Below, piece by piece: positions 14,007 through 14,841 of a stretch of 14,841 bases of DNA; within the stretch, counting starts at the first letter, position 1; the number at the start of each line of letters is the position of its first letter. The position numbers and the translations under genes were made by a program. The notes under the pieces are model-generated. The model saw nothing but the letters and a program-made list of their open reading frames with translations, was not told the DNA's origin and did not search any database. Source of the stretch: an uncultured Erysipelotrichaceae bacterium (GTDB lineage: Bacteria; Bacillota_I; Bacilli_A; Erysipelotrichales; Erysipelotrichaceae); assembly GCA_937874965.1 (NCBI GenBank), contig CALNCD010000276.1, forward strand, positions 1-14,841. Reading direction: 5' to 3'.

Positions 14007-14841
14007 GTTCCTTTACAATATCACTTCAGGGCATCCGAAGATGATTGTGCCCTCTGTTTTCTGGTCAACCTTTGAATCAGTAGGTCGTTTGATTCCTGCA
14101 ATCATTGCTTTCTATGGCATTCAGGAACTGTTTGATGCCTATCGCAGCAGCCGTGTCTTGGATATGCAGCTTTTTATCCGGCTTGGGTTTGCCAGTCTCG
14201 TCTGGTTTGCTATCCAGGTGTTCATTTCGACAATAACCTATGATAAAGAATACTTGGCGGCCTATAATGTCTCCGCCAAAGGCAGAACTGATCTTGCCAA
14301 CCATCTTCGCAGGCTTTCACTGGGCTTTCTGGATACCCGAGATCCGGGTGACTTAACGACGATGATGCTGGGGGATTACACCTTGGTGGAAACAGCCGTA
14401 TCCCATCTGGTGCCGCAGGCGCTCTCGGCAGGGCTATTGCTGCTGCTTGCGTTTATCTCCTTGGCCATGATCAATTGGAAGATGACATTGAGTCTCTACG
14501 CATTGTTGCCTGTTGCTTTATTGATTGTCAAGGGATCAAATACGCTGATGAAGTCATTGGGCGGTGCACATATCAAGGCAAAAGTGGACAGTGCGTCCCG
14601 TCTTCAGGAGTACTTACAAGGCATTAAGGAAATCAAGGCCTATTCCCTGGGCGGTGATAAGTTTGCACGGATAGAGGAAGCATTCAACCGTTTAAGGAAA
14701 GAGTCGATACGGCTTGAAGGAGTTTTGGGTCCAGTGGTGATGAGTGCTATCTCCATTCTTCGTCTAGGATTGCCTCTTCTGGTGTTTGTCGGCAGTCAGC
14801 TGCTGATGAATAACAGTATTGATGAAGCGGTTCTTCTGGTC
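13999..14841 (+). CDS. Half-size ABC exporter, IrtB/YbtQ-like, N-terminal part (partial at right edge)
   Basis: An open frame of 281 codons runs to the window end without a stop. It shows the membrane domain of an ABC exporter half: a first segment near 14-42 (VPSVFWSTFESVGRLIPAII), the typical coupling-helix stretch LRRLSLGFLDTRDPGDLTTMML (about 103-124, split here by context), a segment pair near 136-178, and ASRLQEYLQGIKEIKAY (about 201-217), as in IrtB/YbtQ relatives. The ATPase domain lies outside the window. The gene overlaps its partner by 8 nt, so the two subunits should be made together and form one heterodimeric transporter. The start at 13999 fits GGGGGG at 13984-13989; 13993 would add two residues. 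Confidence 0.82.
   Translation, partial: MRKFLYNITSGHPKMIVPSVFWSTFESVGRLIPAIIAFYGIQELFDAYRSSRVLDMQLFIRLGFASLVWFAIQVFISTITYDKEYLAAYNVSAKGRTDLANHLRRLSLGFLDTRDPGDLTTMMLGDYTLVETAVSHLVPQALSAGLLLLLAFISLAMINWKMTLSLYALLPVALLIVKGSNTLMKSLGGAHIKAKVDSASRLQEYLQGIKEIKAYSLGGDKFARIEEAFNRLRKESIRLEGVLGPVVMSAISILRLGLPLLVFVGSQLLMNNSIDEAVLLV

Overview
The window looks like part of a chromosome from a low- to mid-GC Gram-positive bacterium (Bacillota). Ribosome binding sites are strong (AAGGAG, GGAGG), and genes are tightly packed with ATGA/GTGA overlaps. There are short Rho-independent terminators, TTGACA/TATAAT-type promoters and a lipobox lipoprotein. Gene content (polyol-phosphate dehydrogenase, fructose-6-phosphate aldolase, many sugar transporters) suggests a fermentative, probably gut-associated organism. 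An Erysipelotrichales-like host is possible, but this is a guess. No RNA genes, insertion sequences or CRISPR arrays were seen.

Layout. (1) 1-1286: the end of a polyol metabolism operon, with the C-terminal part of a mannitol-1-phosphate 5-dehydrogenase-like enzyme overlapping a fructose-6-phosphate aldolase/transaldolase, then a terminator. (2) 1287-1637: a non-coding stretch with a perfect hairpin. (3) 1638-2242: a lone membrane protein of unknown function and a terminator. (4) 2292-5898: a three-gene operon of GPH-family sugar symporter, esterase D-like hydrolase and PHP/CehA-McbA-like metallohydrolase, ending at a terminator that lies inside the 3' end of the convergent regulator gene. 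(5) 5856-6686, minus strand: an RpiR-family (HTH + SIS) regulator with a palindrome over its own promoter. (6) 6769-11923: a divergent five-gene operon of xylose-isomerase-like TIM-barrel protein, lipoprotein binding protein, fused two-domain permease, ATPase and histidine phosphatase, ending at a terminator. (7) 12065-14841: two tandem promoters with large inverted repeats, driving a pair of half-size ABC exporters of the IrtAB/YbtPQ type. The second exporter gene runs off the window.

The main new observation is that operons (4) and (6) carry nearly the same promoter architecture. Each has TTAACA-type direct repeats at about 11-bp periodicity, 9 nt, then an extended -10 (TGn + hexamer). This matches the PhoP-box layout known from Bacillus. 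With a transporter from the iron/phosphonate/sugar-phosphate family, a cytosolic histidine phosphatase, a sugar isomerase-like protein, a PHP metallohydrolase and a SIS-domain regulator, it suggests a two-operon, phosphate-responsive regulon for taking up and breaking down organophosphates or their sugar parts. The promoter repeats are seen directly; the regulator and the substrates are inferred.
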